From JAZKIX01 sp040384645 (lineage in GTDB: Bacteria; Pseudomonadota; Gammaproteobacteria; Burkholderiales; Burkholderiaceae_D), in NCBI GenBank assembly GCA_040384645.1, contig JAZKIX010000073.1, positions 1 through 19,529 of the forward strand: a DNA stretch of 19,529 nt, in the 5' to 3' direction. Each line of letters starts with the position of its first letter. Position 1 is the stretch's first letter. The position numbers and the translations under genes are program-made. This document shows, one piece after another, positions 12,363-19,529 of the stretch. Under the pieces are notes generated by a model. It did not search any database, was not told where the DNA came from, and saw nothing but the letters and a program-made list of their open reading frames with translations.

Positions 12363-13514
12363 ATGGATTTCACTTTCACACAAGAACAGCAGCAATTTGC
12401 CGATGCATTGCGCCGCTGGGTCGACAAGGATTACAGCTTTGACCAACGGCGCAAAATTATTGAGTCTTCCAAGGGCGTGTCCGATGCTGCCTGGGATGGC
12501 TTGGCGGAACTGGGCATGCTGGCATTGCCGGTTCCGGCAGCGCAAGGCGGCTTCGATGGCACAGCGGTCGATATGTCGCTGGTGATGCAAGAGATAGGGC
12601 GCGGCTTGATTGTCGAGCCTTATTTCAGCACGGTACTGGGCGCGCAATTTTTAAAAATGGCAGGCGACCATGCCGAATTACTGACCCAAGTCGCCGCCGG
12701 CAAACTGAAACTAGCCTGCGCCCTGGGCGAACGCCACTCGCGTCACGAGCTGCGCAACATCGCCACCACTGCGAACGCCAATGCGCGGGGATACCGGCTC
12801 GATGGCGTCAAGACCGTCGTGCTGCACGGCGCGCAAGCCGATGCGCTGATAGTTTCGGCACGCAGTTATGGCGAGGTGGCCGATTGCAAAGGTATTTCGC
12901 TATTTGTGCTGGCATCGAATACGCCGGGGGTCACGATCCGCGATTACCGCACTATCGACGGCCAGCGCGCCGCCGATATCACCCTTAATAACGTCCAGTT
13001 GTCCTATGCTGCACTGGTCGACAATTGCGGCGCCGGTTGGCGCATCCTGGAAACGGCTACCGATTACGGCACCGCCTTGTTGTGCGCCGAGGCGGTTGGC
13101 GCGATGGACGCCATCTTTGGCGCGACCTTGGAATACGTCAAGACGCGCCAACAATTTGGCACGCCAATTGGCAAATTCCAAGCCTTGCAACACCGACTCG
13201 CCGAAATGTTTATTGAGCTGGAACAAGCCCGATCCATGATGTTGCTGGCGGCAGTCAAGGTCGCATCAAGCGACCCTGAAGAGCGCCGCCGCATGGTTTC
13301 CGCCGCCAAAGTGCGCGTGTCGCAAGCGGCCAGATTCATCGGCCAGCAAGCGGTGCAATTGCATGGCGGCATGGGCGTCACGAATGAGCTGCCGGCCGCA
13401 CACCACTTCAAACGCCTGACCACGATCGGCGTCAGCCTGGGCGATGCCGATCATCACTTGGCACGCTTCATCGCGCAAGACGGTTTCCAATCCGGGGCGA
13501 TCGACGATGCGTGA
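12363..13514 (+). CDS. Acyl-CoA dehydrogenase, small-subunit (PimD-like) type
   Basis: This 383-residue acyl-CoA dehydrogenase-fold protein opens M-D-F-T-F-T-Q-E-Q-Q-Q-F-A-D-A and continues L-A-L-P-V-P-A-A-Q-G-G, as in PimD-type small subunits. The FAD-domain helices include Y-V-K-T-R-Q-Q-F-G-T-P-I-G-K-F-Q and Q-A-V-Q-L-H-G-G-M-G-V-T. The middle domain is shorter and less conserved than in the large subunit: no S-E-P-x-A-G-S-D is seen. This suggests that it supports the catalytic partner rather than acting alone. In actinobacterial sterol degradation, such unequal pairs form alpha2beta2 tetramers. The stop codon overlaps the start of the MaoC gene by 8 bases, so the three genes are translated together. 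Confidence 0.88.
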   Translation: MDFTFTQEQQQFADALRRWVDKDYSFDQRRKIIESSKGVSDAAWDGLAELGMLALPVPAAQGGFDGTAVDMSLVMQEIGRGLIVEPYFSTVLGAQFLKMAGDHAELLTQVAAGKLKLACALGERHSRHELRNIATTANANARGYRLDGVKTVVLHGAQADALIVSARSYGEVADCKGISLFVLASNTPGVTIRDYRTIDGQRAADITLNNVQLSYAALVDNCGAGWRILETATDYGTALLCAEAVGAMDAIFGATLEYVKTRQQFGTPIGKFQALQHRLAEMFIELEQARSMMLLAAVKVASSDPEERRRMVSAAKVRVSQAARFIGQQAVQLHGGMGVTNELPAAHHFKRLTTIGVSLGDADHHLARFIAQDGFQSGAIDDA

Positions 13515-13962
13515 CGTCAGCGACCTTGCGCAGTTGACGCGCTGCGTGGGGCAAGAAATCGCACAATCGGATTGGGTCGACATCACGCAAGAACGGATCG
13601 CATTGTTTGCGCAAGCGACTGGCGATCAGCAATGGATTCATGTCGATGCGGATCGTTGCCGGCGCGAATCGCCTTTCGGTGTGCCGGTGGCGCATGGATT
13701 TTTGACGCTGGCACTGATACCAAGTTTAATGGCGAACGCGATCCGGCTGGCTGATGCCCGGCTGGATGTTAACTACGGCCTTAATAAAGTGCGTTTCCCA
13801 GCGCCGCTCAAAGTCGGTGCGCGCGTGCGCGGCAGCTTCAGCCTGATTGATTTGACTGTGATCGCTGGCGGTCAACAATTAGTGTGGAAAATCACCATCG
13901 AGATTGAAGGCGGCGACAAACCAGCTTGCGTAGCCGAAGCGGTTTTCCGGCGCTATGACTGA
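13507..13962 (+). CDS. MaoC-type (R)-specific enoyl-CoA hydratase
   Basis: This 151-residue single hot-dog-fold hydratase adds water to trans-2-enoyl-CoA. The catalytic Asp/His pair is seen as D40 and H45 in F-A-Q-A-T-G-D-Q-Q-W-I-H-V-D, followed by P-F-G-V-P-V-A-H-G-F-L-T-L-A-L. The start is the ATG at 13507, within the end of the dehydrogenase gene. The frame is open further upstream, but that part only overlaps the dehydrogenase. Together with the two dehydrogenase subunits it gives dehydrogenation plus hydration, the first two reactions of beta-oxidation, on one message. No thiolase or CoA ligase is present in the window, so the pathway must be finished elsewhere. Confidence 0.92.
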   Translation: MRDVSDLAQLTRCVGQEIAQSDWVDITQERIALFAQATGDQQWIHVDADRCRRESPFGVPVAHGFLTLALIPSLMANAIRLADARLDVNYGLNKVRFPAPLKVGARVRGSFSLIDLTVIAGGQQLVWKITIEIEGGDKPACVAEAVFRRYD

Positions 13963-14391
13963 GCTTAGCTGGTTTTGTTCTATCAGTCTAATGCCCAATG
14001 GAACAGTCAGCGGTGCAAATATAACGGGGTATATCAAGAAACATACGCTTACCCGCAGGTACTTGTTGCCCCTTTCAGAATACATGGGGGAGTATATTTT
14101 CGTCATTTTTGAGGCTTGAGACGGTTTTTTTAGGCGTAACAGCGTACCTTGCTCAGGCGTTGAATACAGTAATTGATTGAGCAGGGTCTGAGGTCATCGT
14201 AAATAAGTCGCTCAAACAACGTTACCGCCATCCTCGCAACTTGTCTGTACACCTTTCTCGTATGCAATCCATTGATATCTCGTGTGGAGACCGGCTCGAG
14301 CTGGCTAAACCAAATAACTTGACTCGCAATATGAAGTAATGGCTCAATCCTGAACATTTGTATTTAATGCATTTTTTATCCCAAGAATACT
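13963..14391. other. Intergenic region between the acyl-CoA operon and the surface-glycan operon
   Basis: There are 429 bases without a convincing gene. They hold repeat copy B (14026-14100), a weak hairpin CGTC / GACG with a seven-T run (14101-14131) that may terminate the acyl-CoA operon, and AT-rich sequence upstream of gtrA that should contain that operon's promoter. Candidate boxes there (TTGACT at 14319) lack a good partner. A 75-codon minus-strand open frame at 14130-14357 resembles nothing and is treated as chance. Confidence 0.5.
14026..14100 (+). repeat. 75-bp intergenic repeat, copy B
   Basis: This is the partner of the repeat at 4020-4094, with 49 of 75 identical positions and no gaps. 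It lies 63 bases after the MaoC stop, in the sense orientation of that gene. The hairpin seen in copy A persists in weaker form: A-A-T-A-C pairs with the G-T-A-T part of GAGTATATTT at the same alignment columns. An AAATATA run just upstream of GGGGTATA is also shared, offset by two bases. Confidence 0.65.
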
Positions 14392-14790
14392 TTGTTGAAA
14401 ACACATCTTCATTTCATCGGTATTGCAGGTATTGGCTGGCTAGTTGATACCGGTGTGTTTTATATCATCGTTTCTACTACGCTAGGCGCCCCATTTTTGG
14501 CCAATATTGCTGGTGGTGTTTGTGGGGCGAGCATTACTTTTTTAGGTTCTAGAAAGAAGATTTTTCTTCGACAGCGTGGGCGCACTTGGGTACGGCTGGC
14601 GATCTATATTCTGTACACATTGGGATTGTTGATTGTTGCCTCGGCGGCAGTGCACGGACTCACCGCAAGTGCGCATGATTTATATCCAAGTTATCCGATA
14701 GCGTGGATTGCAGTGGCAGCAAAAATAATCGTCACCCCTGGGACTTTGGCACTCAATTTTTTAGTGGCAAGGTTTTTAAATACACGCTGA
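14392..14790 (+). CDS. GtrA-family membrane protein
   Basis: This 132-residue protein has four hydrophobic segments (about 7-28, 34-52, 68-90, 103-125) and the GtrA-like G-W-L-V-D-T-G-V-F and F-L-G-S-R-K-K-I-F motifs. GtrA-family proteins are thought to help move polyprenyl-phosphate-linked sugars across the inner membrane, often beside a GT2 synthase, as here. The start is one of two consecutive TTG codons (14392 or 14395), without a strong ribosome binding site. The GT2 gene follows after 25 bases. It is the first gene of the surface-glycan operon. Confidence 0.88.
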   Translation: MLKTHLHFIGIAGIGWLVDTGVFYIIVSTTLGAPFLANIAGGVCGASITFLGSRKKIFLRQRGRTWVRLAIYILYTLGLLIVASAAVHGLTASAHDLYPSYPIAWIAVAAKIIVTPGTLALNFLVARFLNTR

Positions 14791-14815
14791 AATCGCAGAT
14801 TCTCGGGTCAATATC

Positions 14816-15634
14816 ATGGATCGTTCGCCGGATAAAATTCTTGTCTTCATTCCCGCATATCAATGCGCGGCGCAAATTTCACGTGTGTTGATGCAGTTTT
14901 CGAAACCTGCAATTGCAGACCGTTTTGCACAGATCATCGTTGTCGATAACCAGAGTCAAGACGCCACGTTGGAGATCGCCGTAGCGACTGCAAAATTACT
15001 GAATTTAAATAAAATTGCAGTCGTGCGCAACCAGGATAACTATGGCTTGGGCGGTTCCCACAAGGCCGCGTTTCAGTATGCAATCGCGCATGAATTTACC
15101 CACGTCGTCGTATTGCACGGCGACGATCAAGGCGATATCGGCGACCTGATGCCGGTGTTGGACAGGCACTGGCTTCATCAATACGATGTTTGTCTCGGCG
15201 CGCGTTTCATGCCGGGAGCGAAGCTAGAGGGCTATTCGCGCTTTCGGATATTTGGCAATATCGTTTTTAATCGATTGTTCAGTGTTGCTGCCGGCCGGCG
15301 CTTATACGACCTGGGGTCGGGTTTGAATATGTACGCGATCCCTGCATTGTCCAGCGCGTACTGGCTAAAATTTCATGACAACCTGATGTTTAACTATTGC
15401 ATGATCCTGGCGCACGCCATACGCAGTGACAATAGTCACTTTTTTCCTATTTCATGGCGTGAAGATGACCAGATATCGAACGTCAAATTGGCAAGTCAAG
15501 CACGACGCACTTTGGGGATTTTATGGCGTTACATGTGGGCAAAAATACGCGCAAAAAATCAATTCCTTAGTCACGAATTTCGTTCAGTAGGGCGCACCGC
15601 CTATCCTTTTGATGTTATTGCGGAGGGACTTTGA
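14816..15634 (+). CDS. GT2 glycosyltransferase, dolichyl/polyprenyl-phosphate sugar synthase-like
   Basis: This 272-residue GT-A-fold enzyme has the opening I-L-V-F-I-P-A-Y-Q (8-16), V-V-D-N-Q-S-Q-D (42-49) for nucleotide binding, N-Y-G-L-G-G-S-H (75-82) and the acidic metal site H-G-D-D-Q-G-D (101-107). It has no C-terminal membrane segments, unlike GtrB or ArnC, so it is probably peripheral and works with the GtrA and flippase-like neighbours. The expected reaction is transfer of a sugar from a nucleotide donor to polyprenyl phosphate or another lipid acceptor; the sugar cannot be deduced. The stop overlaps the next start (TTGA). Confidence 0.88.
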   Translation: MDRSPDKILVFIPAYQCAAQISRVLMQFSKPAIADRFAQIIVVDNQSQDATLEIAVATAKLLNLNKIAVVRNQDNYGLGGSHKAAFQYAIAHEFTHVVVLHGDDQGDIGDLMPVLDRHWLHQYDVCLGARFMPGAKLEGYSRFRIFGNIVFNRLFSVAAGRRLYDLGSGLNMYAIPALSSAYWLKFHDNLMFNYCMILAHAIRSDNSHFFPISWREDDQISNVKLASQARRTLGILWRYMWAKIRAKNQFLSHEFRSVGRTAYPFDVIAEGL

Positions 15635-16626
15635 AAACTTTCCGCTTTGCCAAATTGAAGGTGTTCTGGCCAGAATTCATTCTGTTGCCGGTATTCTTTG
15701 CCTCCATATATAAATTACTTGAAGTCTCGTTTGTATTCCCCTTGTCGACTCTGTCCCAGAAACTCGATATATACATCGTGCAGGCATTGATTCTTGCCGG
15801 GCTTGTCTACATGGGGGCACACGTGCTGCGGGCTGCGCGCCTGTCACTTTTGATTGGCGTCGGCAAGCTCTCTTTCGGTGCAATCTTGGGATGCCATTCG
15901 CTTGTGTCATTTCTTACCTTTGCCTTGCCGTGGAAACTGGGTGAACTAGTTCGTGTGCTTGAATTTTATCGCCTGACCCGGTCCGATCCGCGTGCCTTGC
16001 TGGCGATATGGCTGGAACGTTGCTTCGATGCCGTGATTGTGTTGAGCTTGATCGAATTGGCAAGTTCCGCTGCTTTTGATGCCTCGTTTGCACAAATTAC
16101 GCGGCGCGGTTTGATGGTCTTGCTAGGCTTGTCGATTTTTGTCGTCTTGTTTGGACGCAGTGCAGTATCGGCCCTATTGCGTTTGCTTAGTTCTTCGACT
16201 TCTATGCGTTCCCTGCGTCTGATGCGCCTGATGCGAAAAATTGAGGCGTTTGTCGGCCATATGCCACCCTTGACCAGCCCCAATTTAGCTTTGTTGTTCA
16301 TCGTCTCCTGCGCTATTTGGGTGATGGAAATTGCGGCAGTGCTGATTGTGATTGCCACCACCACCGGTGCCAAGGACAATGCCGTTGACGCCTTGGTTGA
16401 GCTGATCAGTACCGCCGTCATTGGGGTCGGCAACTCTGGTGCGTCTGGCGTGTTGATATACCGCTTGCTGGTCAGCAGTTCCTTGGCACTGTTGTCGCTC
16501 GGCTTTGCGCGGCGGTATTTCCAAGCACGTAAGCAAGCCTGGCCCAAGGACAATCGCGCTGAGGCTTACCGCTTTATCGCACGTGGCGCATATGCGCCGG
16601 ATGAACAGAAGATGAGAGTGCGATGA
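15631..16626 (+). CDS. Flippase-like integral membrane protein (LPG-synthase TM / UPF0104 type)
   Basis: This 331-residue polytopic protein has about seven or eight hydrophobic segments. The marker L-P-W-K-L-G-E-L-V-R, together with the preceding A-A-R-L-S-L-L-I-G and the following I-W-L-E-R, is characteristic of the lysylphosphatidylglycerol-synthase transmembrane / AglD-like family, whose members are linked to moving lipid-linked sugars. The soluble LPG-synthase domain is absent. The TTG start overlaps the GT2 stop by 4 bases, and the stop overlaps the next start by 4 (ATGA), so it is translationally locked between the glycosyltransferase and the kinase. The likely role is export or flipping of the lipid-linked product. 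Confidence 0.85.
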   Translation: MKTFRFAKLKVFWPEFILLPVFFASIYKLLEVSFVFPLSTLSQKLDIYIVQALILAGLVYMGAHVLRAARLSLLIGVGKLSFGAILGCHSLVSFLTFALPWKLGELVRVLEFYRLTRSDPRALLAIWLERCFDAVIVLSLIELASSAAFDASFAQITRRGLMVLLGLSIFVVLFGRSAVSALLRLLSSSTSMRSLRLMRLMRKIEAFVGHMPPLTSPNLALLFIVSCAIWVMEIAAVLIVIATTTGAKDNAVDALVELISTAVIGVGNSGASGVLIYRLLVSSSLALLSLGFARRYFQARKQAWPKDNRAEAYRFIARGAYAPDEQKMRVR

Positions 16627-18059
16627 AATTCTGGGTGATATACGACGATCGAAAAAATGTTTCAAGCCAAGTCAATGCCTTCGTCTCGGTTGACCGCTAT
16701 GGCGCAATCGTATTCCGGCAAAAGACGCTACGCAGCTTGATTCGCAGCACTTGCAAAGACAAGAATTGGAATTTTGCAGCTATCACAGATGCCGCTGCCT
16801 TAACGGAGGCGCTGCGCGCCATTACCAGCGATGGCGCCGCACGCATATTGTGGCTACCGGCCTGTTTCGCGCCCTTGGGCGGAGCCGATACCGTCAATCA
16901 GATGGAGCGCATGTTGCTAGTCGATGGCACTTGCGTTGGCGCTGGTTTGTCGGAAATCGATTTTATCGCCGCATTTGACAGCCAGGCGACAGCGGTATGG
17001 ACCCTTGTCGCAGATCATAAACAGGTCGAATCAATCGATTGTTATGTGGATCTGAAAACGGCATTTCTCGATGTATCTGATCTAAGCAATCTGGTTGATT
17101 ATTTGAGCGGTGCATTAGGTGCGCGCCACTTCAATAACGTGAAAAGATCTGCCGGTAACATCATCAAGTTTTCCCAGGATAAAAAGAAGATCAAGGCTGA
17201 GCACGACTATTTTCACTTATTGCCGGCGGCGATGAAACGCTGGTTTGTGATGCCGTTTGACTATGTTGAAACCGAGGCTGGTGCTGCCTACACGATGGAA
17301 CGGATGATGTTGCTCGATATGGGGCAACAGTGGATCAATGGCGGTATGAGTGTGGAGGAATTTCGCCGTTTCTTGAAAGATATTTTTCGTTTCATCGATG
17401 AGCGACCAAAAAAATCGATCGGTAAAGAGCAGGCGCGCGCCCATTTTAATGAAGCCTACATAGAAAAAGTGCGGCGCAGGTTTGCCGAATTTCAGGCGCT
17501 GGAAACCTATCGATTCGTCGACGACCTGGTGCGTTCCAGTACCGGTGAAATATCGCTGGCAGCGATATTTGAGCGTTACTATGCTGCCATTGCCGCATAT
17601 GCCAATTCGATCGAGGACAGTACTTGCATTGGGCATGGCGACGCTTGTTTTTCCAATATCTTGTATGACCGCCGCACCCGCTTATTGAAATTGATTGACC
17701 CTAAAGGCGCGATCTCGGAACAGCAGCTATTTACCGACCCGCTCTACGATATCGCCAAGTTGTCGCATTCGATTATGGGCGGCTACGATTTTGTTTCAAA
17801 TGGTTTGTACGATATAACGATGGGTGCCGATTGCCGATTGCATTTGCATACGCCGGAATCGATGTACACAGATTATGCAAGACTGTTTTTGGAAGAGCTG
17901 GTGGCGCGCGATATTGATCCACGTGCAGTGCGATTGCTCGAAGCATCGCTTTTTTTGAGCATGTTGCCATTGCACATTGATAAGCCGCGCAATGTGCTGG
18001 CCTTTGTACTGATTGCCTTGAATATCCTGCGTGAGGTAGAAAACAATGCCGATGTCTGA
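16623..18059 (+). CDS. Two-part protein: unknown N-terminal domain + choline-kinase/APH-type kinase
   Basis: The protein has 478 residues. Residues 1-150 form a domain I do not recognise (opening F-W-V-I-Y-D-D-R, core I-L-W-L-P-A-C-F-A-P-L-G-G). From about 165 a kinase of the aminoglycoside-phosphotransferase/choline-kinase fold begins: N-lobe I-I-K-F-S-Q-D with likely ATP lysine K182 and partner E193, catalytic loop H337-G-D339 followed by N344, and metal-binding D358 in I-D-P-K-G. All key kinase residues are present, so it should phosphorylate a small hydroxyl compound (choline, ethanolamine or a sugar alcohol are examples, not deductions). It overlaps the flippase gene by 4 bases and the HAD phosphatase gene by 14. 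Related kinases occur in capsule loci next to HAD and nucleotidyltransferase genes. No signal peptide, so it is cytoplasmic. Confidence 0.8.
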   Translation: MKFWVIYDDRKNVSSQVNAFVSVDRYGAIVFRQKTLRSLIRSTCKDKNWNFAAITDAAALTEALRAITSDGAARILWLPACFAPLGGADTVNQMERMLLVDGTCVGAGLSEIDFIAAFDSQATAVWTLVADHKQVESIDCYVDLKTAFLDVSDLSNLVDYLSGALGARHFNNVKRSAGNIIKFSQDKKKIKAEHDYFHLLPAAMKRWFVMPFDYVETEAGAAYTMERMMLLDMGQQWINGGMSVEEFRRFLKDIFRFIDERPKKSIGKEQARAHFNEAYIEKVRRRFAEFQALETYRFVDDLVRSSTGEISLAAIFERYYAAIAAYANSIEDSTCIGHGDACFSNILYDRRTRLLKLIDPKGAISEQQLFTDPLYDIAKLSHSIMGGYDFVSNGLYDITMGADCRLHLHTPESMYTDYARLFLEELVARDIDPRAVRLLEASLFLSMLPLHIDKPRNVLAFVLIALNILREVENNADV

Positions 18060-18444
18060 TAGTACGATTTACGTCGATCTGGATGGCACTTTGTGCCCAA
18101 TTAAAAAAGATGGCGAAGACTATGCCCAATTGCCGCCGAATTTGCCGCTAGTCGAACGTTTGCGACACTCGCAACAAGCCGGTTATCAAATTGTGATTTA
18201 CACCGCACGCAATATGCGCACGTATGCTGGCGATATTTCCCGCATTAACGCGGTGACGGCGCCCATTATTGTGGATTGGCTGACGCGGCATGATATTCCC
18301 TTCGATGGCTTGATCTTCGGTAAACCATGGCCAGGCCCACAGGGATTTTACGTCGATGACAAGGCGATCCGCCCTGATGAATTTGTACGTTTGAATGATG
18401 CTGAAATTTTAGAGTTGATTACGCCGCGAGCAGACCATGTCTGA
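18046..18444 (+). CDS. HAD phosphatase, capsule-locus (BcbF/EcbF) type
   Basis: This is a 132-residue HAD hydrolase without a cap domain. All four motifs are visible: D11 and D13 in Y-V-D-L-D-G-T-L, T53 in I-Y-T-A-R-N-M-R-T-Y, K93 in F-G-K-P-W-P-G, and D104/D105 in F-Y-V-D-D-K-A-I-R-P. The T-A-R-N-M-R-T-Y and G-K-P-W blocks are the signature of the small phosphatases found in capsule operons (the Pasteurella BcbF / Actinobacillus EcbF family). The ATG at 18046 lies within the kinase gene end; a second ATG at 18052 is an equally good start. It overlaps the nucleotidyltransferase gene by 8 bases. Probable role: removing a phosphate from a sugar- or polyol-phosphate intermediate before or after the neighbouring kinase step. 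Confidence 0.9.
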   Translation: MPMSDSTIYVDLDGTLCPIKKDGEDYAQLPPNLPLVERLRHSQQAGYQIVIYTARNMRTYAGDISRINAVTAPIIVDWLTRHDIPFDGLIFGKPWPGPQGFYVDDKAIRPDEFVRLNDAEILELITPRADHV

Positions 18445-19183
18445 CGCCACTTTACCTTGGTCGTTCATCATCACCATGGCTGGCATGGGCAGCCGATTTA
18501 GGAAGGCGGGTTTCGATTGCCCCAAATACATGATCGAGGTCTGTGGGAAAACGCTTTTTGAATGGTCGTTAGTCGGCCTGCAAGATTTGGCCGCCGCAGA
18601 TGATCGTTTTGTTTTCATAGCTAGAAAAGAAGACCAGGCTTTTGATTTCATTTCTCATAAGACCAGCGCAATGGGTTTGCGCAACGTCCAGCTCATTGAG
18701 CTGGATGCACCTACCGATGGCCAAGCCACCACAGCCATTTTGGCAATGGAGGCGATAGCGCCACAGCATCCGATCGCGATTTTTAATATTGATACGGGAT
18801 TGGTAGCTGGCGCTTTGCAACGACAAGATGCGGTAGGCGACGGTTGGATTCCATGCTTTCGCGCCGCTGGAGACGCGTGGAGTTTTTGCCGGGTCGATGC
18901 GACCGGGGGGGTAGTGGAAGTACGTGAGAAGGTGCGTATTTCCGATTTCGCGACCATCGGCTTGTACTGGTTTCGCTCTGCGCAACTTTATTCAGATGCC
19001 TATGCCCGCTATTACAGCGTCGCCGGACGTGAAGAAAAAGGCGAGCGCTATGTCGCACCGCTATACAACCAAATTATCAACGACGGTGGCTCGGTTTCTT
19101 TATCGGAAGTGGGCATGTCGGATGTAATTGCACTTGGTACGCCGGAAGAAGTTGCGCGCTTTGAAAGCAGCAATATCAATTGA
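18437..19183 (+). CDS. Sugar-nucleotide-type nucleotidyltransferase
   Basis: This 248-residue enzyme has the NTP-transferase fold: M-A-G-M-G-S-R-F (14-21), C-P-K-Y-M-I-E-V (28-35) with K30 as the expected phosphate-binding lysine, P-T-D-G-Q-A (92-97), and the metal Asp in F-N-I-D-T (D119). It is shorter than glucose-1-phosphate thymidylyltransferases, lacks a hexapeptide C-terminal domain, and is close in size to LicC-like cytidylyltransferases. It should activate a phosphorylated precursor with a nucleotide. The 8-base overlap with the phosphatase and the kinase just before that suggest that the three act on the same compound. The nucleotide and substrate cannot be decided from sequence alone. 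Confidence 0.88.
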   Translation: MSDATLPWSFIITMAGMGSRFRKAGFDCPKYMIEVCGKTLFEWSLVGLQDLAAADDRFVFIARKEDQAFDFISHKTSAMGLRNVQLIELDAPTDGQATTAILAMEAIAPQHPIAIFNIDTGLVAGALQRQDAVGDGWIPCFRAAGDAWSFCRVDATGGVVEVREKVRISDFATIGLYWFRSAQLYSDAYARYYSVAGREEKGERYVAPLYNQIINDGGSVSLSEVGMSDVIALGTPEEVARFESSNIN

Positions 19184-19382
19184 AGTCGCTGTTGTGGAAG
19201 TTGTCTGTATAGACCAGTCATTCCCGGTTGAAGCAAGAATACTTTTGCAGCTTTTGATTAGACAACGACGTTTTTTGCTTGCGCCGTTAATTCAATTTTT
19301 CGTATCAAACGTCGGTGCAGGTCAGGCCGATGCCAACACCGTAGTAATAAAAATTAAAAATTAAAAATACAGGAGACATTCG

Positions 19383-19529
19383 ATGCAAATTATTTATTTT
19401 TCGCTGGCGGTTGCCTTGATGTACTTGCATGTGGCCGGCTTGACCGCGCTGGCCGGGGCAAGTTTTGGTAGTTGGGCAATTGGCCGTGCGATGGGAATCA
19501 TCGTGTTAGTGATGCTTGGTTTTTGTATT
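19383..19529 (+). CDS. Membrane protein, N-terminal part (cut by the window end)
   Basis: An open frame of 49 codons starts at an ATG with a strong Shine-Dalgarno (AGGAGA, seven bases upstream) and runs off the right edge. The residues are strongly hydrophobic (M-Q-I-I-Y-F-S-L-A-V-A-L-M-Y-L-H, then A-I-G-R-A-M-G-I-I-V-L-V-M-L-G-F), giving two membrane segments. It is separated from the nucleotidyltransferase by 199 bases without a gene or a clear terminator, including a short A/T repeat (three TTAAAAA-like units at 19348-19368). A large membrane glycosyltransferase or polymerase would fit the locus, but this is a guess. Confidence 0.75.
   Translation, partial: MQIIYFSLAVALMYLHVAGLTALAGASFGSWAIGRAMGIIVLVMLGFCI

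Noticed and set aside
13444..13506. Upstream in-frame start for the MaoC gene
   Set aside because: The extra 21 residues only overlap the dehydrogenase C-terminus; the ATG at 13507 gives the normal MaoC length.
14130..14357. 75-codon minus-strand open frame in the intergenic region before gtrA
   Set aside because: No ribosome binding site, no recognisable motif and unlike the codon use of its neighbours; it also faces away from both flanking operons.
19128..19364. 78-codon open frame after the nucleotidyltransferase
   Set aside because: It starts inside the nucleotidyltransferase in another frame and continues into AT-rich intergenic sequence; no domain or ribosome binding site.
1..19529. 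CRISPR arrays, insertion sequences, prophage or integrase genes
   Set aside because: No regularly spaced repeats, transposase motifs or tRNA-end duplications were found; the tRNA-Leu 3' end is not repeated nearby.

Overview
The window looks like the chromosome of a betaproteobacterium, most likely a Burkholderiales / Oxalobacteraceae-type organism of medium GC. This rests on protein flavour (a MutS, a RoxA-type cupin, a SlyD and an Ala-rich lipoprotein in the style of that group) and is not a database result. No rRNA, CRISPR array, insertion sequence or phage gene is visible.

Left part (1-5054): the last codons of an upstream gene with its terminator, then a metallo-beta-lactamase-fold hydrolase (+). 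A small Ala-rich lipoprotein follows (-), then a two-gene operon of a conserved protein of unknown function and a JmjC/cupin ribosomal oxygenase (roxA type, -). Next are slyD (+) with a strong terminator, one copy of a short intergenic repeat, and an exported calcineurin-like protein (-) that seems to have lost its metal ligands.

Middle (5051-9649, all -): reading in the direction of transcription, an Xre/MbcA-type antitoxin and a RES-domain toxin with a visible autoregulatory promoter lie directly upstream of mutS, which overlaps the degenerate phosphoesterase gene. To the right is an exported protein gene broken by a 10-N gap. Next to the gap sits a roughly 150-base, about 78% GC piece of an HldE/RfaE1-like sugar kinase that does not belong there and is probably an assembly artefact.

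Centre (9848-10921, -): a small CX5R tyrosine phosphatase-like protein, a four-helix membrane protein and tRNA-Leu(TAA).

Right part (+): a compact acyl-CoA operon of two acyl-CoA dehydrogenase subunits of PimC/PimD type plus a MaoC hydratase, able to carry out the first two steps of beta-oxidation on one substrate. It is followed by a second, diverged copy of the intergenic repeat. From 14392 to the end runs a tightly packed surface-polysaccharide-like operon: GtrA, a GT2 glycosyltransferase, a flippase-like membrane protein, a two-part protein with a choline-kinase/APH-type kinase domain, a BcbF/EcbF-type HAD phosphatase and a nucleotidyltransferase, then the start of another membrane protein. 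Kinase, phosphatase and nucleotidyltransferase overlap one another and look like one pathway making a nucleotide-activated small building block that the membrane genes put on a lipid carrier. This block is the best candidate for an undescribed system here.
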